64,000 nucleotides of DNA from Saprospirales bacterium (lineage in GTDB: Bacteria; Bacteroidota; Bacteroidia; Chitinophagales; Saprospiraceae), in the NCBI GenBank assembly GCA_002698985.1, contig PAAY01000041.1:1-64000 (forward strand), given 5' to 3'. Below, piece by piece: positions 8,312 to 17,158 of the stretch; position 1 is the first letter of the stretch, and each line of letters opens with the position of its first letter. The position numbers and the translations under genes are program-made. The notes beneath the pieces were generated by a model. It saw only the letters and a list, made by a program, of their open reading frames with translations, was not told the origin of the DNA and made no database searches.

Positions 8312-9193
8312 ATGAAATCGAATCAACACAAAAGTTTCAACATGGGCGGAACGCCGCCCCGCCGTTCCGATGGCGGAGCGATAGCCATTCCCAATCCATT
8401 TCAGCTGGTTGTTTGGGTGCTTCGCAAAACCCTGCTCATTTCAGAGCGCTTGCTGGTGCTGGCCCGCTACCAGTTTTACAAAACCACGGCCCTGCATCCC
8501 AGCCAACTGGCTGTCAGCTGGCCCACGGCCTGGCGCCTGAGTGTGATAGCCGTTCTGGCTTTCGTCGCAATGAAAAAGGACGTTAGTGTCAGCTTGGGAG
8601 AGCAACGGGGCCACGAATACTTTTCAACCGTGGAAGCCATGGCCCTGCCTGCCAGCATGCCGCTGAATCCGGCGCCAGAAACCAAAGCAGTCTTTGCCGC
8701 TCCGGAAAAAAAGGCCGACACCTTTGCCGACGCCCCTGAAGACGACGCCGAAACCCTGACCGTGAAAGCTTATGTCCGTCGCTTCCGCAAAGTGGCCAAA
8801 GTGGAAATGGAGAAATACGGCATACCTGCCAGCGTCAAAATGGCGCAGGCCATCCTGGAGAGCAACGCCGGCCGCAGCTCACTTTCCACCAAAAACAACA
8901 ACCACTTTGGCATGAAGTGCTTCTCCCGCACCTGCAAAAAAGGCCACTGCTCCAACTTTGGCGACGACAGCCACAAAGACTTCTTCCGCAAATACGGCAC
9001 CGCTTGGGAAAGCTGGCGCTCCCATAGCAAGTTGATCGCCAATGGCAAGTACAAGTCCTTGCTGAAATACGGAAACGATTACAAGAAATGGGCTAAAGGC
9101 CTGAAACGCCTGGGCTACGCCACCGCCCCGCACTATGACCAAACCCTCATCGAACTGATCGAAAAGTACAGGCTGTACGAACTCGATTACTGA
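8312..9193 (+). CDS. Glucosaminidase-domain peptidoglycan hydrolase with an N-terminal membrane anchor
   Basis: A 293-aa protein. Residues of roughly 70-90 hold one hydrophobic segment (LSVIAVLAFVAM), which would anchor the protein with its C-terminal domain outside. After a low-complexity linker (about 115-150) comes a glucosaminidase (FlgJ/Acm-type) domain: YGIPASVKMAQAILESNAGR with the probable catalytic Glu, NNNHFGMKC, and a closing GYATAPHYDQTLI. Such enzymes cut the N-acetylglucosaminyl bond of peptidoglycan. The ATG at 8312 is preferred over an upstream TTG at 8291; ATG 8342 is also possible. The gene is divergent from the S24 repressor and ends at a clear terminator. Confidence 0.87.
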   Translation: MKSNQHKSFNMGGTPPRRSDGGAIAIPNPFQLVVWVLRKTLLISERLLVLARYQFYKTTALHPSQLAVSWPTAWRLSVIAVLAFVAMKKDVSVSLGEQRGHEYFSTVEAMALPASMPLNPAPETKAVFAAPEKKADTFADAPEDDAETLTVKAYVRRFRKVAKVEMEKYGIPASVKMAQAILESNAGRSSLSTKNNNHFGMKCFSRTCKKGHCSNFGDDSHKDFFRKYGTAWESWRSHSKLIANGKYKSLLKYGNDYKKWAKGLKRLGYATAPHYDQTLIELIEKYRLYELDY

Positions 9194-9273
9194 TACTGTA
9201 GATCACCACACAAATCACCCGATGTTTTTCTTGCCCTGAAAAAGCAAATTTTTCTCATGTATGTTCTGGGTGC

Positions 9274-9312
9274 GACCATCCGCTGTGAAGAGCAGTTGGA
9301 TGGTCTTTTTTT
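9274..9312 (+). terminator. Rho-independent terminator
   Basis: Stem GACCATCC (9274-9281) with GGATGGTC (9298-9305), a 16-nt loop, then seven Ts. It terminates the glucosaminidase gene. Confidence 0.82.
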
Positions 9313-9566
9313 GTTGAGAATGTTGAATTGTTGAATTGTTGAATTGTTGAGATTGTTGATTTGTTTAGGATTATGGATGATTATGGAGGATTATGGAGGA
9401 TTATAGGGGTTGTAAGTTGTAGGTTGACGCAGGAAAACTCTGCGCAACTCTGTTTTCAACTCCAATAACTCTGTGGTTAAAAAATGATTATAATGGATTA
9501 TGATGTTTAGACCACGCTTGTCACGTCTGTCACGCTTGTCACGCCCGTCACGTCTGTCACGTCTGT
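9311..9566. repeat. Three successive short tandem arrays between convergent genes
   Basis: At 9311-9364 the word TTGTTGAA/TTGAATTG repeats with an 8-9 bp period. At 9368-9410 the 10-bp unit GGATTATGGA repeats four times. At 9513-9566 a perfect 9-bp period (CACGTCTGT/CACGCTTGT) runs for six units and stops six bases before the stop codon of the WecA-like gene. Between them, 9430-9480 holds CAACTCTGTTTTCAACTCC, the reverse complement of the CACAGAG family at 1-340. No gene is supported in 9194-9572. Confidence 0.8.
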
Positions 9567-9572
9567 CACGTA

Positions 9573-10640
9573 TTACGAGCTGCGCAAGCGGCGACGAACC
9601 GTGTAGAAAAGCCCGCCGGCCATGAGCGATGCAATGCTGATGAGCAGCAGGATGATGAACAGGTTCTTGTTGGTATAGCGTTGCACCAGCCAGGTCAGCA
9701 CCACGAAGACTACATTGACGAAGATGAGAACAAAAGTGGCCTGCATGTGGGAGAGACCGGAGTCCAGCAGCAGGTGGTGGATGTGGGTTCGGTCGGCCCG
9801 CAGGGGGTTTCGGCCTCGCATGATGCGCACGACAAAGACCCTTAACGTGTCGAAGAGCGGCAGGATGAGCAAACCGAAAGCGGCGGCCGGTGCTGCGTTG
9901 ATATGGCAGGGATGGGTTGAATCCAGGTCGGCATTCAGTTGCAGGAATTTTATGACGAGGATGGAAATGATTAGCCCGATGAGCAAGGCACCGGTGTCGC
10001 CCATGAAAATTTTGGCGGGAGAATAGTTGTACTTCAGAAATGCCATGGCAGCCCCACAGGTGGAAAAGGCGAGTATGGCCAGATCGTATCGCAAAAGGAT
10101 GAGAAACCAAACACCCAACACACCAGTGGTCAGTACAGTAATGCTGCCCGACAAACCATTGATGCCATCGATCAGGTTCAGAGAATTGATGATTGCAACT
10201 ACTGTGAAGACAGTCAGCAATACGCTCCACCAAAATGGGAGTGTTTCAATGCCCAGAATACCGTACAGGCTTTCAATGCGCAGATCTGACTTGAAAACCA
10301 GAATGAGCGCCGCCAGAATTTCAGCCAGCAGCTTTGTCCTCGGAGCCAGCCCATCGATGTCATCTTTGACCCCTACCAGGAAAATGATGACAAAAGCAGC
10401 AAGGATGTACTGCATGGCATCGCCGTATTTGTCGAAAGGCGTCCAGAGTATAAGGGCAAAAACCACCCCTGCGTAAATGGCGACGCCTCCCAGCCGGGGT
10501 GTCACCTCCACATGCGAGCGCCTTGCATCAGGCACATCGTAGAGCTGCTTTGCAATGGCCACACGGATGGTGGGCGGAATGACAAAATAAGTCAGGGTAA
10601 AAGCTGTGATGAAGCTCAATATGACATCGTAGTCATACAT
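9573..10640 (-). CDS. MraY/WecA-family undecaprenyl-phosphate sugar-1-phosphate transferase
   Basis: A 355-aa integral membrane enzyme with about ten transmembrane segments. It should transfer a HexNAc-1-phosphate from a UDP-sugar to undecaprenyl phosphate, starting lipopolysaccharide or capsule glycans. Motifs of the WecA/TagO branch are visible: DVPDARRSHVEVTPRLGG near the N-terminus, SLNLIDGINGLSG, IFMGDTGALLIG and DRTHIHHLL. It lacks the features that would point to MraY and there is no mur cluster nearby, so WecA-like is preferred. The ATG at 10640 gives the usual N-terminus and sits 25 bp from a TACCTTTG box. It uses the carrier lipid made by UppS. Confidence 0.92.
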   Translation of the reverse strand: MYDYDVILSFITAFTLTYFVIPPTIRVAIAKQLYDVPDARRSHVEVTPRLGGVAIYAGVVFALILWTPFDKYGDAMQYILAAFVIIFLVGVKDDIDGLAPRTKLLAEILAALILVFKSDLRIESLYGILGIETLPFWWSVLLTVFTVVAIINSLNLIDGINGLSGSITVLTTGVLGVWFLILLRYDLAILAFSTCGAAMAFLKYNYSPAKIFMGDTGALLIGLIISILVIKFLQLNADLDSTHPCHINAAPAAAFGLLILPLFDTLRVFVVRIMRGRNPLRADRTHIHHLLLDSGLSHMQATFVLIFVNVVFVVLTWLVQRYTNKNLFIILLLISIASLMAGGLFYTVRRRLRSS

Positions 10641-10664
10641 GGGTGTTCGGGGGTTGTTGCCTGG

Positions 10665-10672
10665 CAAAGGTA
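10665..10672 (-). promoter_or_regulatory. Predicted -7 promoter box of the WecA-like gene
   Basis: On the minus strand this reads TACCTTTG, 25 bp upstream of the ATG at 10640. There is no convincing -33 TTTG. It forms a divergent promoter pair with the purM box at 10734. Confidence 0.5.
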
Positions 10673-10733
10673 GCGGATAAAGACTAACCTTGTTTAGATT
10701 CAATTATCAACAGCCGGGCCTTGCCAGAATCGC

Positions 10734-10741
10734 TATCTTTG
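10734..10741 (+). promoter_or_regulatory. Predicted -7 promoter box of purM
   Basis: TATCTTTG, a full match to TAnnTTTG, 25 bp before the purM ATG, predicting a 5' leader of about 20 nt. The -33 element is not clear. Confidence 0.55.
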
Positions 10742-10766
10742 CCGCCCTAAACAGACCCACCTTTCG

Positions 10767-11948
10767 ATGTCAGAACATTACAAATACGATCTCAGGGGTG
10801 TTTCTGCCGACAAGGCGGAAGTACACCAGGCCATCAAAGGCCTCGACAAAGGCCTTTACCCAAAAGCTTTTTGTAAAATCCTGCCGGATGTAACCGGTGG
10901 CTCTGATGCCCATTGCAACATCATGCACGCCGACACCGCCGGCACCAAAACCAGCCTGGCCTATCTGTACTGGAAGGAGACAGGCGACCTGTCTGTCTGG
11001 AAAGGCATTGCCCAGGACGCTCTGGTGATGAACCTCGACGACATGGCCTGTGTGGGCTGCGTCAACGACATTGTCATTTCATCCACCATCGGCCGCAACA
11101 AGCACCTGGTCAGCGGGGAGGTCATCGCCACCCTCATCCAGGCTGCCAATGAGTTTGTGGAGAGAATGGCACAGAACGGTGTAGGCCTCCACCTTGCCGG
11201 AGGCGAAACGGCCGACGTGGGCGACATCGTGAGAACCATCGACGTGGGTTACACCACCTTTGCCAGAATGGCGAGGAAAGACGTGGTGGTAAATGACATC
11301 CAGGCCGGCGATGTAATCGTGGGTCTTGCCTCCTTCGGTCAATCCATTTACGAAGATGAATACAACGGCGGCATGGGCAGCAATGGACTCACCAGCGCCC
11401 GCCACGATGTTTTTTCTAAAACTTATGCCGAGAAATACCCCGAATCCTTCGATCCGAATACGCCGCTGGAAGTGGTTTATACGGGAAGTAAATTGCTGAC
11501 CGACCCCATCGAAATTGACGGCATGCAGACCACCGTCGGAAAACTGGTACTCTCCCCCACCCGCACATACATGCCCGTTCTCAAAGCCATTTTCGACCGG
11601 CTGCCGAAAGAGCAGCTGCACGGCATCATTCATTGCACCGGAGGCGGGCAAACCAAGGTGATCAAGTTCATCGAGAACAAACGGGTGATCAAAAACTCGC
11701 TTTTCGAATTGCCTCCGCTTTTTGAGCTGATCAGAAACGAATCTGGCACCGGTTGGAAAGAGATGTACCAGGTGTTCAACATGGGGCACCGCATGGAATT
11801 CTACCTGCCCGAAGCTGCCGCTCAAAGCATCATCGACATTGCAAAGCAGTTCCGGATCGACGCCAGGGTCGTTGGCTACGTTGAGGAACACAAAGGCGAG
11901 GAAGTGAGAATAGAAACGCCCAACGGCAATTTCACTTACGACCACTGA
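10767..11948 (+). CDS. purM: Phosphoribosylformylglycinamidine cyclo-ligase (AIR synthase)
   Basis: A 393-aa PurM of the longer Bacteroidota form. It closes the imidazole ring of FGAM using ATP in de novo purine synthesis. The PurM-like N-terminal half shows the nucleotide-binding pattern MHADTAGTKTSLAYLYW, DALVMNLDDMACVG and GLHLAGGETADVGDIVRTID; the C-terminal half has IIHCTGGGQTKVIKF and VFNMGHRMEFYLP. The gene stands alone between its own promoter box and a terminator, so no pur operon is present here. Confidence 0.9.
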   Translation: MSEHYKYDLRGVSADKAEVHQAIKGLDKGLYPKAFCKILPDVTGGSDAHCNIMHADTAGTKTSLAYLYWKETGDLSVWKGIAQDALVMNLDDMACVGCVNDIVISSTIGRNKHLVSGEVIATLIQAANEFVERMAQNGVGLHLAGGETADVGDIVRTIDVGYTTFARMARKDVVVNDIQAGDVIVGLASFGQSIYEDEYNGGMGSNGLTSARHDVFSKTYAEKYPESFDPNTPLEVVYTGSKLLTDPIEIDGMQTTVGKLVLSPTRTYMPVLKAIFDRLPKEQLHGIIHCTGGGQTKVIKFIENKRVIKNSLFELPPLFELIRNESGTGWKEMYQVFNMGHRMEFYLPEAAAQSIIDIAKQFRIDARVVGYVEEHKGEEVRIETPNGNFTYDH

Positions 11949-11969
11949 GCCCATTGCGACGAAAGACAA

Positions 11970-12004
11970 AGCCCTGCGAGATGAGTGCATCTGCAGGGCT
12001 TTTT
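11970..12004 (+). terminator. Rho-independent terminator between convergent genes
   Basis: AGCCCTGC (11970-11977) pairs with GCAGGGCT (11993-12000). The 15-nt loop can itself pair GATG/CATC. Four to five Ts follow. It serves purM and perhaps, on the other strand, the convergent peroxidase gene. Confidence 0.8.
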
Positions 12005-12028
12005 CATTTCACATGTAGATTGAGAACA

Positions 12029-13192
12029 CTAGTTAAAAGGGTCTGAAAATTTTTCGTCTTTGACAAGGGTCTGATCAGTCAAGGTATTGAGGAAGGCCAC
12101 CAGGGCTTTCTTTTCCATTGCACTCAGATTCAGGCGCAGAGGCTCTCCATCTGCACCGACAAGTTTCGGATCGAGGTTTGGATGGGCCTGAACGCCGTGG
12201 TCGTAAAAATCGATGACCTCCTCCAGCGTCGCAAAGCGGCCGTCGTGCATGTAGGGTGCCGTTAGCGCTATGTTGCGCAGGCTGGGTATGCGGAATTGCC
12301 CGTCGCGGAAGCCAGGGTCACGGGTCACTGCATCGAGGCCGGTATTGGCAGAGCCACGGGTGGTAGGAGTGCCGTAGGGGCCTCCCGGCTGGTCTTCGGC
12401 CATGAAGTTGGCGCCGGCGTGGCACTCGCTGCACTTGGTGCGGCTGCTGAAAAAGAGGTTCATGCCCAGCTTCTCCTGAGCCGTAAAATCGGCGAAGTTG
12501 TTCATCTGGCCCTGGTCAAACCTTGAATTAGCGCTGACCATACTGCAAAGGAACTGCGCCATGGCATCGGCAATTCGCTCGCTGGTCACCTGGCCATCGC
12601 CATAAGCATTCTTGAACAGTTCGGCATAAAAGGGCGTGTTGTTAAGCTTTTTTTCCAGGGTGCTGAGCGACTCCATGCCCATCTCGATGTGGTTCTGGAT
12701 GGGTTGGAGGATGAGCTCTTTGGCCGAATGCACCCTTGAATCCCAAAACAGATTGCGGTTGAGCGCCACATTGATGATGGCCATGCTGTTTCTGGGCGTC
12801 ACCTTGCCGCCAAAGCCCACACTGCCTGCCCTGAAATCAGAAAATGCCAGCTCTTGCCGGTGGCAGGAGGCACAAGCGATGGAATTGTTGATGGAAAGTC
12901 TTTTGTCGTAAAAGAGCACCCGGCCCAGGGTGGCGCCTTCGTCGGTAACCGTTGGATTGTCAATGCCCCCGAAAAAGTTGACGGGATCATTGTTTACGAC
13001 GAAAACATTGGGTGCATTGGAACCAAAAGCCACGTCGAGGCCCGGCGGGAAGCTGATGTCGGTGTAGTTGTAGGCTTGCTCCGGCAGCTTGGGTTCGGTA
13101 AGGTCCTGGGTGATTTCTTCGGTTTTGAGGCAGCCGGCCATGAACACAGTGGTGCCAACCATGAAGAGGAGGAGGAAAAGTCTTGCTTTCAT
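12029..13192 (-). CDS. Di-haem cytochrome c peroxidase (MauG/CcpA family) lipoprotein
   Basis: A 387-aa exported protein with lipobox MAGC (Cys21). Two c-type haem motifs are visible: CASCH at 107-111 and CSECH at 254-258, in the usual spacing for two cytochrome-c folds. A candidate axial Met lies in APYMHDGRF near residue 315. The family reduces H2O2 with electrons from a c-type cytochrome or, in MauG-like members, oxidises protein residues; which applies here is not shown. The protein needs cytochrome c maturation, whose genes are not in the window. It is convergent with purM. Confidence 0.93.
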   Translation of the reverse strand: MKARLFLLLFMVGTTVFMAGCLKTEEITQDLTEPKLPEQAYNYTDISFPPGLDVAFGSNAPNVFVVNNDPVNFFGGIDNPTVTDEGATLGRVLFYDKRLSINNSIACASCHRQELAFSDFRAGSVGFGGKVTPRNSMAIINVALNRNLFWDSRVHSAKELILQPIQNHIEMGMESLSTLEKKLNNTPFYAELFKNAYGDGQVTSERIADAMAQFLCSMVSANSRFDQGQMNNFADFTAQEKLGMNLFFSSRTKCSECHAGANFMAEDQPGGPYGTPTTRGSANTGLDAVTRDPGFRDGQFRIPSLRNIALTAPYMHDGRFATLEEVIDFYDHGVQAHPNLDPKLVGADGEPLRLNLSAMEKKALVAFLNTLTDQTLVKDEKFSDPFN

Positions 13193-13337
13193 AATGAGCT
13201 GTTTCGAAGGATTGAGGTGTATGGTTCCCTTGTGTGCTTATAGACTGAGGTAATGGCTAAATCGTTGGGTTTCCAAGGCATTATTTTCAACTGTTTCCTG
13301 TTCGCTTGCGCAATTAACGCTCCACATCTTCTTCAGG

Positions 13338-13922
13338 CTACCTCGGCAGGATGAAGTTCAAAGATAAGGCAACAGGTGGGATAAAGCGAAATTCGGGTAT
13401 TCCGAATTCGAGATCAAAGCCGAACACCGCTGCCGTTTCAATGCTCAGCAACAGGCGCTCCTCGATGGCGTAGCCAATGGCCCAGCGAGGGCCCAGCGCT
13501 GCTATCGCCTTTTCATCGTCGTTGGGGTCAGCCCGCAGGTTGAGCCCTCCGGCCGAGAAGTAAAGGTCGAACCCGCTTAAATAAGTCCACCGGCCACCGA
13601 GGGGCTTTCGTTTTGTTATCCCCATTCTGAAATTGAGATGGATGTTTTCAAAGTCGGTGTCTTCCCCTTCACTAGGGATATTGAAGCCCAGTGCGGTGTG
13701 GAAGGCCCGGGTGCCCACGAAACGGTGAAAGGTGACATTGAAAGGACCGGTGGTCAGGGGATTGCTCTTGTTGAAGGGCACCAGCTGAACCAGCAGCGGG
13801 GAGGCATTGACGCCGATCATCCGGTAGTTTTCCGGCACCAGGTATTTCTGTTTGAATTCGGGCCGCTGCCCAAAAGCGCATTGCGCAGCGAGGAAAAAAA
13901 CAATGGCGGTGAGGTATCTCAT
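13338..13922 (-). CDS. Outer-membrane beta-barrel protein, paralogue 1 of a tandem pair
   Basis: A 194-aa protein with signal peptide (ending CAFGQ), start chosen at ATG 13922 because it gives this signal directly. Alternating hydrophobic/polar strands and a terminal LSLNFILPR suggest a small outer-membrane barrel of about eight strands. It resembles the protein of the next gene upstream in layout: an IGVN/IGIN start, a PF-x-F strand, and an ER-LLSIET/ER-VSLSTET segment. The two therefore look like distant tandem paralogues. The gene starts 4 bp after the other stops, so they are an operon. Function unknown. Confidence 0.75.
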   Translation of the reverse strand: MRYLTAIVFFLAAQCAFGQRPEFKQKYLVPENYRMIGVNASPLLVQLVPFNKSNPLTTGPFNVTFHRFVGTRAFHTALGFNIPSEGEDTDFENIHLNFRMGITKRKPLGGRWTYLSGFDLYFSAGGLNLRADPNDDEKAIAALGPRWAIGYAIEERLLLSIETAAVFGFDLEFGIPEFRFIPPVALSLNFILPR

Positions 13923-13926
13923 GTGA

Positions 13927-14598
13927 TCAGAAGCTGAAGTGGATGTAAAGGGAGTTGGGTACGGCGGGCAGCAGGGCAACCCTGTTGATGTCCTCCTTTT
14001 CAGGCGGAAGATTGGGATCGATGTCCGTGGAAGAATTGCCCCATTCGAACATCAGGTAGGCATAGGTTTCGGTGGAGAGGCTCACTCGTTCCGACAGGTG
14101 AAAAGTGACACCCAGAAAAGGCCCGCCACCAATGCCTCTGGTTTTCTCAAAGGAAGATAGATCTGAGGGGAAAAACTCCACGCTGGTTTTCTGGTAGTAA
14201 TAAGTGACCACTCCGTCAATGCCATAGTGCATGGTAAAGCGCTCGCTCACCGGCTTCTGCCACTCGTAACCTGCCCGGAATTTAAAGTCATCCTCTCGCA
14301 CTTTCCTGAGGGTATTGCCGATGAAGCTCTCGCTGTGATCTATGGAGAAATCGATGCCGAAACGAAGGGCATGGTCCCCTTTGTCCACTTTGAAGCTAAA
14401 AAGGAAAGGGTCTTTTGGAATGTTCTGCCCACCGGAATTGAAAAATCCGGCCAGGGTGCTGGTGATGTTGATACCAATCACATTTTGGCTTTCTGCTTTT
14501 TTTCCTTTTCGCTGCGCAATGAGATCGCTGGTAGAAAACAGCAGTGCCAGCATCAGGGAAACACTGAGGAGGGAGTTGGCTAATCGATTGTTTCTCAT
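13927..14598 (-). CDS. Outer-membrane beta-barrel protein, paralogue 2 of a tandem pair
   Basis: A 223-aa protein whose ATG at 14598 gives a signal peptide ending TSDLIAQ. The mature part alternates like a barrel and ends in a Phe (YIHFSF), typical of outer-membrane proteins. It shares the core pattern of its downstream neighbour, for example GGGPFLGVTFHLSERVSLST. First gene of a two-gene minus-strand operon that diverges from the T9SS cassette. Function unknown; a link to the neighbouring secretion genes is only positional. Confidence 0.75.
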   Translation of the reverse strand: MRNNRLANSLLSVSLMLALLFSTSDLIAQRKGKKAESQNVIGINITSTLAGFFNSGGQNIPKDPFLFSFKVDKGDHALRFGIDFSIDHSESFIGNTLRKVREDDFKFRAGYEWQKPVSERFTMHYGIDGVVTYYYQKTSVEFFPSDLSSFEKTRGIGGGPFLGVTFHLSERVSLSTETYAYLMFEWGNSSTDIDPNLPPEKEDINRVALLPAVPNSLYIHFSF

Positions 14599-15019
14599 AA
14601 ATGGTTTGGTTGGTATGCCCTTACAGACGGTTGGCCTTGCAAAGAGGTTGGCACAAGGATAACAACTTTTCGTTGCACCTTCTAATTCAGGAAACGGAGT
14701 GGTTTGATCAGGAAACGGGGCAGCCAACTTCCTGAACGGCAATTCCCAGCACAAGAACAGTGGTAAACAGCTGAAAACACATTAAAAAAAATTATCTCCT
14801 TTGGCACAATTTTCGAAGCATGAGAAAAAAGTGTAAACCGTAAGTGCGAATTCCGAAAGCTTTTATACCGGTAAACAGACACGAACAACAAACGCAAAAG
14901 AAACAAGCCGGATGTCGTCAGTTGATGAAAAAACACCAGCCCCACGGCGGGCAACGACGCTGAAGCATGGCACATCCGGGACCTGAATGATTAACCGGGA
15001 CTCCAAAATTCACTATCCC
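14599..15019. other. Divergent intergenic region, no gene seen
   Basis: About 420 bp between a minus-strand barrel gene and the plus-strand type B sorted protein. It must hold promoters for both, but I find no full TAnnTTTG box. An in-frame ATG at 14987 would add 11 residues to the downstream protein without improving its signal peptide. Confidence 0.45.
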
Positions 15020-17044
15020 ATGACAAGCGTTAAACGTCATTGTATTTTCCTTTTCGCCCTTTGCCTGACCACCCTGGTCCGGGCTCAGAGCATTTTCCCT
15101 GTTGACACCATCTATGCAGAGAGCTACAACTGCCAGGGAACCAAAGATGTCTGCATTCCCCTGCCATCGAGCAACCTTACCCAATACACCATTTTGCAGG
15201 ACGGGCAGCCTTACCTCGGTGCGCTGAACGGCTGCAATTTCGACACCATGGTCACCTATTCCTACAACACTCTGTTGGGCCTGGGCAACATGGGCCCCTA
15301 CCACCTGGACAAATGGGATGTGAGCGGTATCAGCTATGACGGCATGTTCCAGAACATCGATGAACTGGTGGACATGATGAACCAGTGGGACCCCGCCGGC
15401 AACTGGGAACACAAACCCGGCAACCTGACCATCGTAGGTGGTGCTCCCGGCAAGGTCTATTCAAACATGGACGTAACCGTCATGCTCAACAACACCCCAT
15501 CTATCATTGGGGTGAATTTCGGTTTGTTGCCTCTCGGAATGGAACTCCCATTGACCGAAGGCATGCACAGCATCGTAGCCATTGACAATACCAACAACAG
15601 CAAAGACACCCTGATGGTGCAGGTGAGCTGCCTGTCCGGGCCGCCCGCCACCATTGTGACAGACACCATTCAGGCCAACGGATTTCCGTACAGCACCTGC
15701 ATGGACCTAAGCCAGATGACCGGCGCCATTACCCAGTTTTACAATGCCTGCCCCGATTCTTCGGGTGAGTTCGTCCACTTCTACCTCGACTCGGCCAATT
15801 ATTGCGTGAAATACCAGGGTTTGAAATGCGGAGGCACCGAGGAGGCCTGCATCGTCATTTGCGACGAAAACGGCTTCTGTGACACCACCATTCTGGAGGT
15901 GACCACTGATTTCAGCCTGTGCATGCGGCTATCCCAGAAACTTACCGATACCATGTTCATCAACTTCACGGAAACGCTGTGCATCGACACCCTTCAGTTG
16001 CCGGGCATCATCGAATCGGTCACCAACCTTTGCCCGGATGACTCCGGCACCCATGTGGCTTTCGAATACGATGAGCTGACGCATTGTGTCACTTACACAG
16101 GTCTTGCCCCTGGCACCGACAATGCATGCTACCTGCTGGTGGACGAGTTCGGAAACCGAGATACGGTGCGGGTTTGTGTCACAGTGCGCAACCCTCAGAG
16201 TGGTATAATTCTTGACACCCTGCTTCTTGGTCAGTCCGAAACTTACTGCGTTGACGATTTGGAACTGGCAGGCAATGTGATAAGTATTGAAAATAGTTGC
16301 CCTGCGATTCCGGTCAATGAAGTGAGTTTCTCAATCAATGCACTAAATTTGTGCGTTGATGCACAGGGCATGAGCGTCGGAACTGACACTGCCTGCATCA
16401 CCGTTTGTGATGATTACGGCGTTTGTGATTCCACTTATTTGCTGATCACAGTAGTTCCCGATGACATCAGCCCCTGCCCAAACGCCCTTCCCCCCACCGC
16501 CGTTGACGACCAGGCGGACGCACTATTGAACACCCCCAGAAATATTGACATTCTGGCCAACGATGATGCCGGCAACTGCGACCTCATTTCCGTTAGGATC
16601 CTCGAGGATGGCAGCAATGCAGGCCCGCATCGCGGTGTCACAGTACTGAATCCGAATATGACGGTAGATTACTACCCCTTCCTGGATTTCTGCGGAGCGG
16701 ACAGCTTTGATTACGAGCTGTGCACACCGCTGGGCTGTGATACGGCCACTGTTTTTGTCAACGTAGGCTGTGCGCCAACAGACACTATCATCATCTACAA
16801 CGGCATCTCACCCAACGGCGACGGCTACAACGACTTTTTTACCATTGAGAACATCGAACATTTCCCGGATAATGAAGTAAAAGTGTTCAACCGGTGGGGC
16901 AATCTGGTTTTCCAGGCTAAGAACTACGACAACAGCTGGGACGGCAGATTCGGCTCTAAAAAGCTACCCGACGGCTCTTACTTCTACATCGTCACATTGA
17001 ACGACGGACGTGAATATTCCGGGTTTATGCAAATACAGCGGTAG
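15020..17044 (+). CDS. Exoprotein with T9SS type B (gliding-motility-associated) sorting domain
   Basis: A 674-aa exported protein; ATG 15020 gives a signal peptide ending LTTLVRAQ. Residues of roughly 210-490 contain about three Cys-rich repeats of the pattern C-x-DTIxLPG...NxCP...CVTYxGL...CxxxCDExGxCDT. Residues of about 495-590 are a cadherin/Ig-like domain (PTAVDDQADALLNTP, DILANDD). The last 85 residues are the type B sorting domain: NGISPNGDGYNDFFTIENI, VKVFNRWGNLVF, WDGRF, LPDGSYFYIV. It is first of three genes with a PorP/SprF and a PorE-like protein, a common pairing in which the downstream proteins hold the type B cargo at the surface. Confidence 0.9.
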   Translation: MTSVKRHCIFLFALCLTTLVRAQSIFPVDTIYAESYNCQGTKDVCIPLPSSNLTQYTILQDGQPYLGALNGCNFDTMVTYSYNTLLGLGNMGPYHLDKWDVSGISYDGMFQNIDELVDMMNQWDPAGNWEHKPGNLTIVGGAPGKVYSNMDVTVMLNNTPSIIGVNFGLLPLGMELPLTEGMHSIVAIDNTNNSKDTLMVQVSCLSGPPATIVTDTIQANGFPYSTCMDLSQMTGAITQFYNACPDSSGEFVHFYLDSANYCVKYQGLKCGGTEEACIVICDENGFCDTTILEVTTDFSLCMRLSQKLTDTMFINFTETLCIDTLQLPGIIESVTNLCPDDSGTHVAFEYDELTHCVTYTGLAPGTDNACYLLVDEFGNRDTVRVCVTVRNPQSGIILDTLLLGQSETYCVDDLELAGNVISIENSCPAIPVNEVSFSINALNLCVDAQGMSVGTDTACITVCDDYGVCDSTYLLITVVPDDISPCPNALPPTAVDDQADALLNTPRNIDILANDDAGNCDLISVRILEDGSNAGPHRGVTVLNPNMTVDYYPFLDFCGADSFDYELCTPLGCDTATVFVNVGCAPTDTIIIYNGISPNGDGYNDFFTIENIEHFPDNEVKVFNRWGNLVFQAKNYDNSWDGRFGSKKLPDGSYFYIVTLNDGREYSGFMQIQR

Positions 17045-17158
17045 GAATAGGCCTGCCGCCAAAACTAACCAGGTTGTGATCAGAGGCCGGCAGTTTCCGG
17101 CACCTGAAGGGAAACAAAGCAACCCCTTAATTAACCGGAACTTTAAAATTTTCCCAGA

